The notes: generated from the sequence alone by a model not told the origin. A DNA stretch of 64,000 bases from Acrocarpospora catenulata (GCF_018476525.1 NZ_JAHCST010000048.1:1-64000); one strand, 5' to 3'. Positions 53,769-63,158 are shown, numbered from the stretch's first letter. Numbers and translations: made by a program.

Positions 53769-54713
53769 ATGCGAGCGAGACGATCTGTTCTGGCGGTTCC
53801 CGGCAGCAATCCGCGGTTCCTGGAGAAGGCTCAGGGCCTCCCGGTCGATTCCGTTTTCCTGGATCTGGAGGACGCGGTCGCCCCGCTGGCCAAGGCGGAG
53901 GCCAGGCGGAACGTGGTCGCGGCGCTGCGGTCCGGCGACTGGTCGGGGAAGGCGGTGGCCGTCCGGGTCAACGACCTGACCACGCACTGGACCTACCGTG
54001 ACGTCATCGAGGTGGTGGAGGGGGCCGAGGGGCGGCTGGACTGCGTGATGCTGCCCAAGGTGGAGGACGCCGGCCACGTCCGGTGGCTGGACACGCTGCT
54101 CAGCCAGATCGAACGGGCCAACGGGCTGCCGCTGGGCGGGATCGGGATCGAGGCGCAGATCGAGAGCGCCCGGGGCCTGGTCAACGTGGACGAGATCGCG
54201 GGCGCCAGCGGGCGGCTGGAGACGCTGGTCTTCGGCCCGGCCGACTTCATGGCCTCGATCGGGATGCGCACGCTGGTGGTGGGGGAGCAGCCGCCCGGGT
54301 ATCCCGAGGGTGACGCCTACCACTACGTGCTGATGCGCATCCTGATGGCCGCGCGCAGCCACGACCTGCAGGCCATCGACGGGCCCTACCTCCAGATCCG
54401 GGATCTGGACGGCTTCCGGCGGGCGGCCGGGCGGGCGGCGGCGCTGGGGTTCGACGGCAAGTGGGTGCTGCATCCGGGGCAGGTGGACGCGGCCAACGAG
54501 GTGTTCTCCCCGGCGCAGGAGGACTACGACCACGCGGAGCTGATTCTCGACGCGTACGAGTACTACACGACCGTGGAGCGGCGGGGGGCGGCGATGCTGG
54601 GGGACGAGATGATCGACGAGGCGTCCCGGAAGATGGCGCTGGTGGTCGCGGCCAAGGGGCGGGCGGCGGGGTTGACGCGGAGCAAGGTGTTCGAGCGGCC
54701 GGAAACCCTCTGA
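53769..54713 (+). CDS. HpcH/HpaI-CitE-family CoA ester lyase
   Basis: 314 residues. The TIM-barrel start is RSVLAVPGSNPRFLEKA, then SVFLDLEDAV, IEAQIESARGLVN with the Mg-binding Glu, and FGPADFMASIG with the Asp. Family members cleave malyl-CoA, citramalyl-CoA or similar esters. Exact substrate not determinable. ATG at 53769. DnaA boxes lie 50-80 bp upstream. Confidence 0.87.
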   Translation: MRARRSVLAVPGSNPRFLEKAQGLPVDSVFLDLEDAVAPLAKAEARRNVVAALRSGDWSGKAVAVRVNDLTTHWTYRDVIEVVEGAEGRLDCVMLPKVEDAGHVRWLDTLLSQIERANGLPLGGIGIEAQIESARGLVNVDEIAGASGRLETLVFGPADFMASIGMRTLVVGEQPPGYPEGDAYHYVLMRILMAARSHDLQAIDGPYLQIRDLDGFRRAAGRAAALGFDGKWVLHPGQVDAANEVFSPAQEDYDHAELILDAYEYYTTVERRGAAMLGDEMIDEASRKMALVVAAKGRAAGLTRSKVFERPETL

Positions 54714-54732
54714 GCTTCTCTGAGCTCCCTCC

Positions 54733-54768
54733 GGCTTGTCTGGCTTGTCTGGCTTGCCTGGCTTCTCT
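54733..54768 (+). repeat. four 9-bp repeats downstream of the CoA ester lyase gene
   Basis: GGCTTGTCT, GGCTTGTCT, GGCTTGCCT and GGCTTCTCT follow head to tail 20 bp after the stop codon and just before a terminator hairpin. Confidence 0.85.
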
Positions 54769-54773
54769 GAGGG

Positions 54774-54806
54774 CGCTTCAGGGGCTGTGGGGTGGCCCCT
54801 GAAGCG
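54774..54806. terminator. hairpin terminator between converging genes
   Basis: CGCTTCAGGGGC and GCCCCTGAAGCG form a perfect 12-bp stem with a nine-base loop between the CoA ester lyase gene and the convergent membrane-protein gene. Confidence 0.75.
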
Positions 54807-54848
54807 GTCCCAGGGAGTTCGGTGTGGCCTGGCGCGGGTCGTGGCGCG

Positions 54849-55403
54849 TCAGATCACCACGCCGATCGTGGTGAAGAACCAGAACGAGGAGGTCAGCCAG
54901 AGGCCGACCAGCAGGGTGAAGAGCACGCCGCCGAGCACCGGGAGGGTCCAGCCCGGCAGGCCGCGCTTGGGGAGGGAGAGCATCTTCGTGGCGAAGACGC
55001 CGTAGAACAGGCAGCCGAGGATGGAGTGGATCATGACACGGGGTTCGTCGTACCGGGCGCCCACCGCGTACAGGCAGTGGAAGGCGACCGGCACGGTGAG
55101 CAGGAAGGCGATCCGGCCCGACCAGCGGTGGACCGGGGCCACCCACGCGCCGTCCAGCGGGAGCCTGCCCCACATGGCCATGGCGGTCAGGACCTGCACG
55201 ATGGCCAAGAGGGCGGCGCCCGTGGTCAGCCAGGCCTTCATGGCCAGGGGGCCGGAGAACCCGGCCACGCTGATCCCGAAGCGGGTGGGCGGGTGGAACT
55301 CCCCGTACACGCCGAGTGCGGTGGAGATGGCGCCGCCGACCAGGGCGGGGACGAGGAGCAGGACGACGGCGGAGCGGTGGCGGGTCAGGTGCGTGTGGCT
55401 CAT
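54849..55403 (-). CDS. five-helix membrane protein (DUF6529-like)
   Basis: 184 residues with about five helices. Conserved histidines sit in or near the membrane (VHRWSGRIAF, FHCLYAVG, MIHSILG), a pattern reminiscent of cytochrome b561/ferric-reductase-type heme proteins. Similar Streptomyces proteins are filed as DUF6529. Heme binding is inference. ATG at 55403; a longer reading to 55445 is less likely. Confidence 0.68.
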   Translation of the reverse strand: MSHTHLTRHRSAVVLLLVPALVGGAISTALGVYGEFHPPTRFGISVAGFSGPLAMKAWLTTGAALLAIVQVLTAMAMWGRLPLDGAWVAPVHRWSGRIAFLLTVPVAFHCLYAVGARYDEPRVMIHSILGCLFYGVFATKMLSLPKRGLPGWTLPVLGGVLFTLLVGLWLTSSFWFFTTIGVVI

Positions 55404-55506
55404 GTCGGGCTCGCTTAATGAGAAAGTCGTGATCTGGACAGCCACAGCGGTGAGCGGCCTGGTCGGTGGCTATGTGGCTGTCTATGGGACGGGTTTCTCG
55501 TTAACA

Positions 55507-56271
55507 TCAGGGGTTCAGGGTGTCGATGAAGGCGTCCGGCTCCTGGGGCTGCAGTTGGATGCCGTACCAGGTGACGGCGCCGCCGTCGAAGGCGGGCGCG
55601 GACTCGCCGGCGCCGCCGGAACCCAGGGCCAACCGGCCCACCGACTGGCCGCTGGGCAGCTTGATCCAGCCGCCGACGATCCGTGCCCCGCGCACCTGGG
55701 CGGTGGCCCGGTAGAGGCCGGACGGCTTCTTCACGACCGGGGCCGAGAAGCGCCACGACTTGTTCTTGAACTGCAGGCGGCCCTCCGCCTTGCCGCCGCC
55801 GAGCGTGGCGGTGATCCGGGCGTCCTTGCCCTTCAGGGTGACGGTGTTGTTCTCCGCCGTGCCCTTCAGCCAGGCCTCGATGTAGCCGTCACAGAAGTAG
55901 GCCACCGCCTTGCCGTCGCGGATCGAGATGGCCACCAGGCCGCCGTTGCCCTGCACCACACCGGCGTAGTCCACCTTCTTCGGCGTGGGGTCGACGGCTT
56001 CGGGGGCCGCGCTGTCCTCCGGGGTGGGGGTCTCCTCCTGCGGCGGCTCGGTGGCCTCGGCGGCGGGGGATTCCGTGGGGGCCTCGGTGGGGGCCTCGTC
56101 AGGTGTCTCGTCGGGGGTGGCCGTCTCCGCGGCCTCCGCCTCCGACGAGGTATCGATCGGGCTGGCCGTCGCCTGCTCGATGGCGGGCGCGGCCTGGGCG
56201 CTGGCGATGCCGAGAGCGACGGTGAGCAACGCGCCCGCGGCCAAGGTATATACAGGTCCTAACCGACTCAT
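55507..56271 (-). CDS. secreted protein with Glu/Thr/Pro-rich linker, unknown function
   Basis: 254 residues. A signal peptide ends near IASAQA (about residue 27). An acidic TP/EAP-rich spacer (about 30-98) leads to a folded beta domain (about 100-254) with YFCDGYIEAWLKG and GRLQFKNKSWRF. AGGAG precedes the ATG. The spacer suggests a domain held away from the cell surface. No family recognised. Confidence 0.7.
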   Translation of the reverse strand: MSRLGPVYTLAAGALLTVALGIASAQAAPAIEQATASPIDTSSEAEAAETATPDETPDEAPTEAPTESPAAEATEPPQEETPTPEDSAAPEAVDPTPKKVDYAGVVQGNGGLVAISIRDGKAVAYFCDGYIEAWLKGTAENNTVTLKGKDARITATLGGGKAEGRLQFKNKSWRFSAPVVKKPSGLYRATAQVRGARIVGGWIKLPSGQSVGRLALGSGGAGESAPAFDGGAVTWYGIQLQPQEPDAFIDTLNP

Positions 56272-56390
56272 TGCAATCTCCTGGGGTTGAACGTCCCCCT
56301 GAGTGAACTCTTCGCGGCCCTTGATGTCTGTGAACAATTGCGCATAGGGGGCCGCTATGTGATCGCCAGGGGTTACGGAGAATGGGATTC

Positions 56391-57764
56391 ATGAGCGACC
56401 ACGAGAAGCGTCCCGACCGGCCACCGCCTGCCCACACGCCTCCGACCTGGGCGCCCGTCCATCCCGCACCGACCGACCCGTCGCCTCCTTCAGGCTCGAC
56501 GCACCAGACGCACCAGACGCACCCAAGTGGCACGCCGCGTTATCCGGCACCATATCCGCCGCAATCGGGCGAGTCAGGCGTTCCGCCGCATTACCCGGGG
56601 ACGGGATGGCCGAATTCGGGAAACGCGCCTGATGCGGCGTATTCCGCGCCGGGTGCGGGGCCGGAGTGGCCGGGATGGTCGGGCCAGCCCCCAGGCGCTG
56701 GACCTGGATGGCCGCCGGGTGCTGGGCCGGGCCAGCCGCCGGGCGCTGGGCCTGGATGGCCATCGGGGGCTGGGCAGGGATGGCCGCCTGGGGCTGGGCC
56801 TGGATGGCCACCAGGTGCTGGGCCCGGCTGGCCGCCGGGTGCGCAGATGCAGCCGCAGCCGCAGCCGTGGATGGTTCCGGTGCCGGGGGGGTTGCGGTTC
56901 GATCTGATGGCGCGGAACGCGGTCAATCGGTGGTGGCGGCCGGTGGTGGGGTCGCTGACCGTCGTGGCCGGGTTCATGGCGGTCTCGCTGGTGCTCGGGG
57001 TGATCGTGGGGATCACCGCGAACCTCGCCAACGTGCCGATGGTCGCCGACGGGACCCGGTTCTTCCGCGATCCGCTGCTGGAGTTGGGGTTCCAGTTGCT
57101 GGTGATCGCGCTGGCCATCCCGGTGGTGCTGGGCACCGTCTGGCTGGTGCAGCGGCGGCGTCCTGGCACGGTGTCCTCGGTGGCCGGGCGGTTGCGCTGG
57201 CGGTGGCTGCTGGCCTGCGTGCCGTTCGCGATCCTGGCCGTAGCGCTCGGGGAGGGGGCGCAGAGCCTGACGCTCTTTCTCACCGGGGGGCGGGTGAACT
57301 ACGAGTGGGGTGGCTGGGCGCCCTTCCTCAACGCGATGGCGATCATCGTGGTACTCGTGCCGTTCCAGGCCGCCGCCGAGGAGTACGTGTTCCGGGGGTG
57401 GGTGATCCAGGCGTTCGGGGCCTATCTGCGTAACCCGTGGCCCGCGATCATCATCGGCTCGGCCGGGTTCGCGGCGTTGCACGGGTACACGGACTGGGGC
57501 ATCGGGTACGTGTTCGGGTTCGGCTTGCTGATGGGGTGGCTCGTCGTGCGTACCGGGGGGTTGGAGGCGGCGATCGCGTTGCATGTGGTCAACAACGTCG
57601 GGGCGTTCGGGCTTGCGGCCTCGGACGGGGATCTGGACGGGGCGCTGGAACAGGGGTCGTTGCCGTGGCAGAGCGCGGTGGGGACCGCCGTTCAGTTCGC
57701 GGTCTACGCCGTGGCCGTCCTAATAATCGCCCGCAAAGCCGCAGTTCAGACTCTGTCCCGATAA
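56391..57764 (+). CDS. CPBP-family intramembrane metalloprotease with repeat-rich cytoplasmic tail
   Basis: 457 residues. The first ~165 are Pro/Gly/Trp-rich, with seven eight-residue units of type GWPPGAGP. Eight or so membrane helices follow. The CPBP/ABI site is complete: AAEEYVFRGW (Glu-Glu and Arg), FAALHG and IALHVVNN. Such Rce1-like proteases cleave membrane-embedded or prenylated peptides, or serve in bacteriocin immunity. The ATG at 56391 has GGAG 10 bases upstream; an ATG at 56382 is nine bases earlier. Confidence 0.87.
   Translation: MSDHEKRPDRPPPAHTPPTWAPVHPAPTDPSPPSGSTHQTHQTHPSGTPRYPAPYPPQSGESGVPPHYPGTGWPNSGNAPDAAYSAPGAGPEWPGWSGQPPGAGPGWPPGAGPGQPPGAGPGWPSGAGQGWPPGAGPGWPPGAGPGWPPGAQMQPQPQPWMVPVPGGLRFDLMARNAVNRWWRPVVGSLTVVAGFMAVSLVLGVIVGITANLANVPMVADGTRFFRDPLLELGFQLLVIALAIPVVLGTVWLVQRRRPGTVSSVAGRLRWRWLLACVPFAILAVALGEGAQSLTLFLTGGRVNYEWGGWAPFLNAMAIIVVLVPFQAAAEEYVFRGWVIQAFGAYLRNPWPAIIIGSAGFAALHGYTDWGIGYVFGFGLLMGWLVVRTGGLEAAIALHVVNNVGAFGLAASDGDLDGALEQGSLPWQSAVGTAVQFAVYAVAVLIIARKAAVQTLSR
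56682..56849 (+). repeat. seven 24-bp in-frame tandem repeats
   Basis: Units beginning GGATGGCCGCCGGGTGCTGG (variants GGCCAG, GGCTGG) repeat every 24 bp, encoding GWPPGAGP/GQPPGAGP. Copies are similar enough at the DNA level to indicate recent slippage or recombination. Confidence 0.92.
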
Positions 57765-57864
57765 ATCTCACTAGAGAAGAGGTGATCGCTCGGTGGTGAG
57801 AGGGTATCTAGCGAGCACGTCCGCGATATGTCTGGAACGGTCCTGATATAGGAGGTACCGGCTC

Positions 57865-60800
57865 GTGTCCCCCCGAGACGAGGCCCCCCGCGACGAGGTG
57901 CCGCCGGAGTCGCCTCCGACGCTGCATCACTCGCCGCCGGGGCCCGTGGTGCGGCCGGTCCAACGCCCAGGCGCATCACCGTGGGCGCTGCCGCCATTCG
58001 GTGCCCCCGTGCCGGAGGATATGGAGCATCCTGCGGAATCGCCGGAATCGTCCTCATCTGATCCTTTTGATCCGGAAGCTACCAACCCCTGGACGCCGAG
58101 AATCGGCCGTCGGCCTTACGGGGATGTTCCCGCGACGCCGTCGGGCCAGGGAAATGCCTACGAATCCTCTTCCGGGCAGAGTGGCCATGGAATTTCCCAT
58201 GAGCCGCAGCCCGGCGAAGGAAATCTTTACGAATCATCTTCCGGGCGGGAAAACTTTTACGAAACTTCATCCGGGTATGCCGGACGCCGGGCGCAGGAGG
58301 TTTCCGATGAGGCGGATTTCCGGCATGTGCGGCCGTACAGCCGGCCCGAGCCGCCCGATCCGGAGCCACGGTCGGGACGCCCGCCGTACGGGGATCCCGA
58401 GCAGCCACGTCCGCAGCCCAGCTGGTCCTGGCAGGCGGAGATAGACGAGGAGCCGCGACCGCCGCGCCGGCTGGTCACCCGTCCGGACAAGCTGGTCGCC
58501 TCGGGGCCACCGCCCAGCGGGATCCGGATGCAGCCCCAGATCCAGGCCGATCCCGAGCGACTGCCGGCGGAGACCGGAGAGGGCACGGCCGGTGATTCCG
58601 GGACCGCCAGGGATCCCTATGGCGGGTCCACGGCCTATCCCGCCTGGCGCAGCGAGGAGGGGGCAGGGGGAGAGGCCGGTGACCGTCCGGTGGCCGGGGT
58701 AGGGGGCGGCGCGCATCCCTACGGCGGTTCGGCCGAGCGGACGAGGCACCCGTACGGGGGAGGCCGGAGCGGGACGTTGCCGCCCAAGGTGGAGCCGGTC
58801 CAGGTGCCGGAGGTACCGGACGTTCCGGAACCGGAACCACAGCGGATCGGCCGGCCGCCAGGGGGACGACCGGCCCGGCCCGACGTGCTGGTCGCGCTGG
58901 GCCCACCGCGTAGCGGGCGCCACCACCGCCGGGGCGTGAAGGCGCCACGCCGGACCCACCGGCCCCTGCTGTTACCGCTGCTGGTGCTCATCACGCTGGT
59001 CGCGGTGGCGGCGGTCGGGCTGTTCGCGATCCGCTGGGCCAGCGAGCCCAGCGCCGCCGGGATCACCCTGGCGGTGGGCGACGGACAGTCCGGCGACTCG
59101 GCCTTCCAGGCGCCCGGCCTGCCCGGCAACGGCTCCCGCCAGGTGCTCACCTCGGTGGCCTCGGCGGGCTCCACCATCGTGGTGGTCGGCAGCGACACCA
59201 CCAGCGCCATCGCCCGGCCGCTCTTCCTCGTCTCCGTCAACGGCGGCAAGGACTGGGAACTCGGCAAGGTCATCGGGCCGCCCGGCTACGAACCCGCCCC
59301 CGGCTCGCCGGGCCGGGTCACCGGCGGCGACGGCCGCTGGCTGGCGGTCGGCACCGACACGCCCGGCCAGGACGGCCGGGGCATCTGGACCTCCGCCGAC
59401 GGGCGCACCTGGACGGCGGTGGACCCGGCCAGGCTCAGCGCCTTCCTCGGCCAGGACCAGATCACCGACCTGGCCAGGACCGCCAGCGGGTTCGTCGCCG
59501 TGGGCGTCACCACGCTCGCGGACGGCACGCTGGGCGCGGTCGCCTGGGTGTCCCCGGACGGCCAGGCGTGGACCCGGATCGACAACGCCAGGATCGGCAC
59601 CTCCGACAAGATCCGGGGCATCCAGTCGGTGATCGCCAAGGGGGATCAGGTGGTGGCGCTCGCCAACCCCGGCGAAGGCACCGCCACGGTGATCCTGCGT
59701 TCGCCGGACGGTGGCCGCAGCTGGCTCCGTACGGCTACCGCGATCCCCGACATCCGTCCCGAGCCGGGGGCGCTGGCGGTGGGGTCGGATGGGTTCGTCC
59801 TGGTTCCGACCGGTCAGCGGTTCGGCGGGGAGGGCGTGCCCGTGCACTGCTCCCCCGATGGGGGCGAGTGGAGTCCGTGCGGGACGATCGGGCCGCTCAG
59901 CCCGCAGGGCAGCGGGGTGCGCGGGCTGGCCTCGTCCGCGGCCGGGATCGCGGCGGTGGCCGAGTCGGCCTGGGAGGAGTACGCGGTCTTCCGCAGCGGT
60001 GACGGCAAGAAGTGGGCCAAGAGCTCCGATCTCGGGCACATTCCCGGCACGCTGCGCGGGGTCACCGTCACCGACGACGGGCTGCTGGTGGCCGGTGGGG
60101 ACAAACGCGGCGCCGGTGATGTGGAGAACCTGCCGGTGCTGATGACCGCGGAGAAGGGCAAGGAGGCCAGGGCCGTACCGCTGGAGACGGTGGCCGGGTT
60201 GAACCGGCTGGCCAGGGACACGGCGAGCGTGCTCGCCTCCGGTGGGGCCTTCGTCGCGGTGGGGTCGGCCAACGGGGATGCCGGGATCTGGACCAGCGGG
60301 AACAACGGCGCCAACTGGAAGGCCGTGGTGTCGGAGTGGCTGGGTGGGTCGGGGCGGCAGGCGCTGACCGACGTGGCGCACGGGCGGGACGGCTGGCTCG
60401 CGGTGGGCAGCACCATGGCCGATCTGATCGTCACCAGGCCGCTGCTGGTCACCTCACGGGACGGCAAGGCATGGCGGCCCGGGCCGGCCCTTGAGGTGCC
60501 GGAAGGGCACTACTACCTGGCGCCGCATGCCGTTGCCGCCGGTTCGGCTGGGTACGTGCTGGCGGGGGAGGACCAGACGGGTGCGGGCATCGTGCCCGCG
60601 CTGTGGTTCAGTCCCGATCTCAAGCGGTTCACCAGGGTGGGGAAGCTTCCTGCGGGTGGTGCCGGGGTGCGCATCCACGATGTGGCCGCCACCTCGTCCG
60701 GGTTCATCGCGGTCGGCGGTACCGGGCCGGCTGAGCGGGAGTCCGGGGTCGTCTGGGTGTCCGCCAACGGCAGCACCTGGTCGGCGAAGAGCCGTATTGT

Positions 60801-61245
60801 TCCCGAGGACGCCCGGTCCGCCGGGTTACGTCATGTGGTGGCGCGTGACGACCGGATCATCGCCGTGGGCACCGCCCTCACCGACGACGGCACCCGTCCC
60901 TTCTCCGCCGTCTCCCGCGACAACGGCGACAGCTGGGAGTACAGCTGGCTCCCCGCCGACGAGAACGCCGTGGTCCTGGACCTGAGCGCCGCCCAAGGCG
61001 GCATCGTCGCCGTCGGCTCCCACGGCCCCTCCAACGAGGGCGACAGCTCGGTCTGGGCCTCCGCCGACGGCCTCACCTGGCAACGCCACACCCTCACCGA
61101 AGACGGCCTCGGCGGCCCAGGCGCCCAATGGCTCGCCGCCGTAACCATCTCCGGCCAACGCGTCATCGCCCTCGGCCGCTCCACCACCGCCACCACCGAC
61201 AACATCACCATCTGGCGCAGCACCTTAACCACCGAGGACCGTTAG
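57865..61245 (+). CDS. large membrane protein with disordered N-terminus and about 14 beta-propeller repeats
   Basis: 1126 residues. Residues 1-370 are cytoplasmic, Pro/Glu/Arg-rich, with short repeats (YESSSG; RPPYGDP/HPYGG). A helix spans about 372-392. The outer 730 residues hold about 14 repeats of pattern F-I/V-A-V-G ... W-x-S-x-D-G-x-x-W (BNR/sialidase-like), which fits two seven-bladed propellers. GTG start with GGAGG nine bases upstream. No enzymatic motif was seen; a surface binding or sensing role is inferred. The stop overlaps that of the convergent NUDIX gene. GC content dips in about 58015-58325, within the disordered part. Confidence 0.78.
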   Translation: MSPRDEAPRDEVPPESPPTLHHSPPGPVVRPVQRPGASPWALPPFGAPVPEDMEHPAESPESSSSDPFDPEATNPWTPRIGRRPYGDVPATPSGQGNAYESSSGQSGHGISHEPQPGEGNLYESSSGRENFYETSSGYAGRRAQEVSDEADFRHVRPYSRPEPPDPEPRSGRPPYGDPEQPRPQPSWSWQAEIDEEPRPPRRLVTRPDKLVASGPPPSGIRMQPQIQADPERLPAETGEGTAGDSGTARDPYGGSTAYPAWRSEEGAGGEAGDRPVAGVGGGAHPYGGSAERTRHPYGGGRSGTLPPKVEPVQVPEVPDVPEPEPQRIGRPPGGRPARPDVLVALGPPRSGRHHRRGVKAPRRTHRPLLLPLLVLITLVAVAAVGLFAIRWASEPSAAGITLAVGDGQSGDSAFQAPGLPGNGSRQVLTSVASAGSTIVVVGSDTTSAIARPLFLVSVNGGKDWELGKVIGPPGYEPAPGSPGRVTGGDGRWLAVGTDTPGQDGRGIWTSADGRTWTAVDPARLSAFLGQDQITDLARTASGFVAVGVTTLADGTLGAVAWVSPDGQAWTRIDNARIGTSDKIRGIQSVIAKGDQVVALANPGEGTATVILRSPDGGRSWLRTATAIPDIRPEPGALAVGSDGFVLVPTGQRFGGEGVPVHCSPDGGEWSPCGTIGPLSPQGSGVRGLASSAAGIAAVAESAWEEYAVFRSGDGKKWAKSSDLGHIPGTLRGVTVTDDGLLVAGGDKRGAGDVENLPVLMTAEKGKEARAVPLETVAGLNRLARDTASVLASGGAFVAVGSANGDAGIWTSGNNGANWKAVVSEWLGGSGRQALTDVAHGRDGWLAVGSTMADLIVTRPLLVTSRDGKAWRPGPALEVPEGHYYLAPHAVAAGSAGYVLAGEDQTGAGIVPALWFSPDLKRFTRVGKLPAGGAGVRIHDVAATSSGFIAVGGTGPAERESGVVWVSANGSTWSAKSRIVPEDARSAGLRHVVARDDRIIAVGTALTDDGTRPFSAVSRDNGDSWEYSWLPADENAVVLDLSAAQGGIVAVGSHGPSNEGDSSVWASADGLTWQRHTLTEDGLGGPGAQWLAAVTISGQRVIALGRSTTATTDNITIWRSTLTTEDR

Positions 61246-61643
61246 TTACCTCGGGACGGGAGGTTGTTGAGGAAGTCGAGCAGGCCGTCGGTCAGGGGGA
61301 GGTGGGTGAGGTCGGTTGGGGTGGCCCAGTGGAGGGCGGTGGCGTCGTCGCCGGGGGCTGGGGTGCCGTGGGTGATGGTGGCGTAGTAGTCGTGGATTTC
61401 GTACGGGGGGCGGTGGACGGTGCCGGCCAGGGGGCCTGGGGTGATGTGGAGGCCGGTCTCTTCGTGGATTTCGCGGCGGAGGGCTTCGGCGTCGGTTTCG
61501 CCGGGTTCGACGCGGCCGCCGGGGATGGACCAGAGGCCCTCGCCTGGGGGGTGGCCTCGTTTGATGAGGAGAAGGCGGTCTTGGGGGTCGGTGATGATTG
61601 CTCCCACGCATCGCACGTAGCCGGGATTCCCTGTACTGGACAC
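61242..61643 (-). CDS. NUDIX hydrolase
   Basis: 133 residues. The NUDIX box GGRVEPGETDAEALRREIHEETG matches GX5EX7REUXEEXGU. It hydrolyses nucleoside diphosphates linked to another group; the substrate, possibly an oxidised nucleotide, is unknown. GTG start without a clear Shine-Dalgarno. Its TAA overlaps the TAG of the converging propeller-protein gene. Confidence 0.88.
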   Translation of the reverse strand: MSSTGNPGYVRCVGAIITDPQDRLLLIKRGHPPGEGLWSIPGGRVEPGETDAEALRREIHEETGLHITPGPLAGTVHRPPYEIHDYYATITHGTPAPGDDATALHWATPTDLTHLPLTDGLLDFLNNLPSRGN

Positions 61644-61743
61644 ACGGACAGGATTCCCTGGGTGGCGTGCATCGCCAAGATTACGGCTCGATAACGGGAA
61701 AAGTCTTGACTTGGGTGCGGGGGGCGCACCACCGTGGGTAGGT

Positions 61744-62382
61744 GTGAGACCCCCGCCCAGGTGCCCACGTTGCTTCGGGCCCCTACAGGAGCCGAACGTC
61801 TGGTCAAGCGCCTGGCGCTGTGTCTCCCATGGCGAAGTCCTGCCGTACTACGCGCGCCACCCGTCCGTGGCCACGCTCAACGAGATACGACAGGCGTCCA
61901 CGGTCCCGGTCTGGCTCCCCTGGCCGCTCCCCATCGGCTGGCTGGTGACCGGCTTCGGTGAGGCGGGCGACGAGCGTTCGGGGATACGGGCGAGCGTGGT
62001 CGCCATCTCCGGCCCGTCGCTCAGCCACGGCCCGGCCGACATGCTGCTGGTCGCCGAGGAGCCGGGCGTCGGCCTCGGCGCCGCGTACGCCGGACTGAAC
62101 GGCCCCGACCCGGGAACGGGCGTCGGCGCGGGGCCCCCGCACGCGAAGGTGAACGTCAACGGCCACCCCACCCCGCTCTGGTGCGTGGAGGGCGTCCCCG
62201 GCGACCGGGCCGTCTACGCCGGCGAGGCCATGGGCCGCTGGTTGTGGACGATCGCCTGGCCCGCCGACGCCGGATGCCTGCTCGTCCTGTTCCAGCTGGC
62301 CCTCGCTGACCTGCGGGATCTGGAATGGGATGTCCCGTTTGGTGCGTACTCGCCCAGGCTGGATATCGATGCCACCAGGTAG
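61744..62382 (+). CDS. DUF6758-like protein with N-terminal zinc-ribbon-like Cys residues
   Basis: About 212 residues. RCPRCFGPL and WRCVSHGEV near the N-terminus suggest a small metal-binding knuckle. A longer soluble domain follows with WPLPIGWLVTGFG and WDVPFGAYSPRLDID. Homologues are widespread in Streptomyces and relatives without known function. The start is uncertain: GTG at 61744 fits the family start, TTG at 61711 is upstream. Confidence 0.72.
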   Translation: MRPPPRCPRCFGPLQEPNVWSSAWRCVSHGEVLPYYARHPSVATLNEIRQASTVPVWLPWPLPIGWLVTGFGEAGDERSGIRASVVAISGPSLSHGPADMLLVAEEPGVGLGAAYAGLNGPDPGTGVGAGPPHAKVNVNGHPTPLWCVEGVPGDRAVYAGEAMGRWLWTIAWPADAGCLLVLFQLALADLRDLEWDVPFGAYSPRLDIDATR

Positions 62383-62435
62383 ACCTTTATGGCACGAATC
62401 CCGCGCACGCCGGTGAGGCAGTAAGGTTCTGAATC

Positions 62436-63158
62436 GTGACAGCGCGTATCGAGCGAGTGGTGACCTCGGGCGTCGTGGAGATCGACGAGGTCGAGCACAA
62501 GGTGGAGAACAACACCTGGATCGTGGGTGACGACGACGAGGTCATCGTCATCGACCCGGCACGGGATCCGGAGAAGATCCTGGAGCAGGTGGGCGAGCGC
62601 GAGATCCTCGCCGTCATCTGCACCCACGGGCTTTCCGACCACGTCGCCGCGGCCATCGAGGTGGCGGCCAGGGACGAGGCGGTCATCGCCCTGCATCCCA
62701 AGGACAAGCGCCTCTGGCGGCAGACCTGGGAGGACACCTGGCCGGACATCGACATGGACGACGAGGGCCTGTTCGGCGTCGCCGACGTCGAGCTGGAGGT
62801 CCTGGCCACCCCCGGGGTCACGCCCGGCGGCGTCTCCCTGCTCTGTGAGTCCCTGGGCGTCGTGTTCACCGGCAAGACGCTGCTGGCCGACGGGCCTGGG
62901 AAGCTGGGCGGGGAGTACCCCGCGCTGGCCGACCAGCTGACCTCGATCGGCGAGCGCCTCTTCACGCTGCCCCACGACACCCGGGTGCTGCCGGCCCACG
63001 GCGAGGAGAGCACCATCGGCGACCTGGAGCCCCAGTTCGACCGTTGGCTGTCCGGCTCCCTCACCGGCGGCTACGAGGAGCCCGAGCCCCCGCTGGCCGA
63101 CGGCACCCGCGCCTCCGGCATCAAGCTCGACCTCGACCGGGACGACGAGGACGACTGA
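62436..63158 (+). CDS. metallo-beta-lactamase-fold protein lacking metal ligands (likely pseudoenzyme)
   Basis: 240 residues with the glyoxalase II-like MBL fold. The HxHxDH motif reads THGLSDH, so the second His is Leu. The next His motif reads TPGVTPGG (His to Val), and the bridging Asp motif reads FTGKTLL (Asp to Lys). The late PAHGEES His remains. Ordinary actinobacterial relatives have HGHNDH, PGHSPGS and SGDTL. Metal catalysis is therefore unlikely. GTG start, 53 bp after the previous gene. Confidence 0.82.
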   Translation: MTARIERVVTSGVVEIDEVEHKVENNTWIVGDDDEVIVIDPARDPEKILEQVGEREILAVICTHGLSDHVAAAIEVAARDEAVIALHPKDKRLWRQTWEDTWPDIDMDDEGLFGVADVELEVLATPGVTPGGVSLLCESLGVVFTGKTLLADGPGKLGGEYPALADQLTSIGERLFTLPHDTRVLPAHGEESTIGDLEPQFDRWLSGSLTGGYEEPEPPLADGTRASGIKLDLDRDDEDD

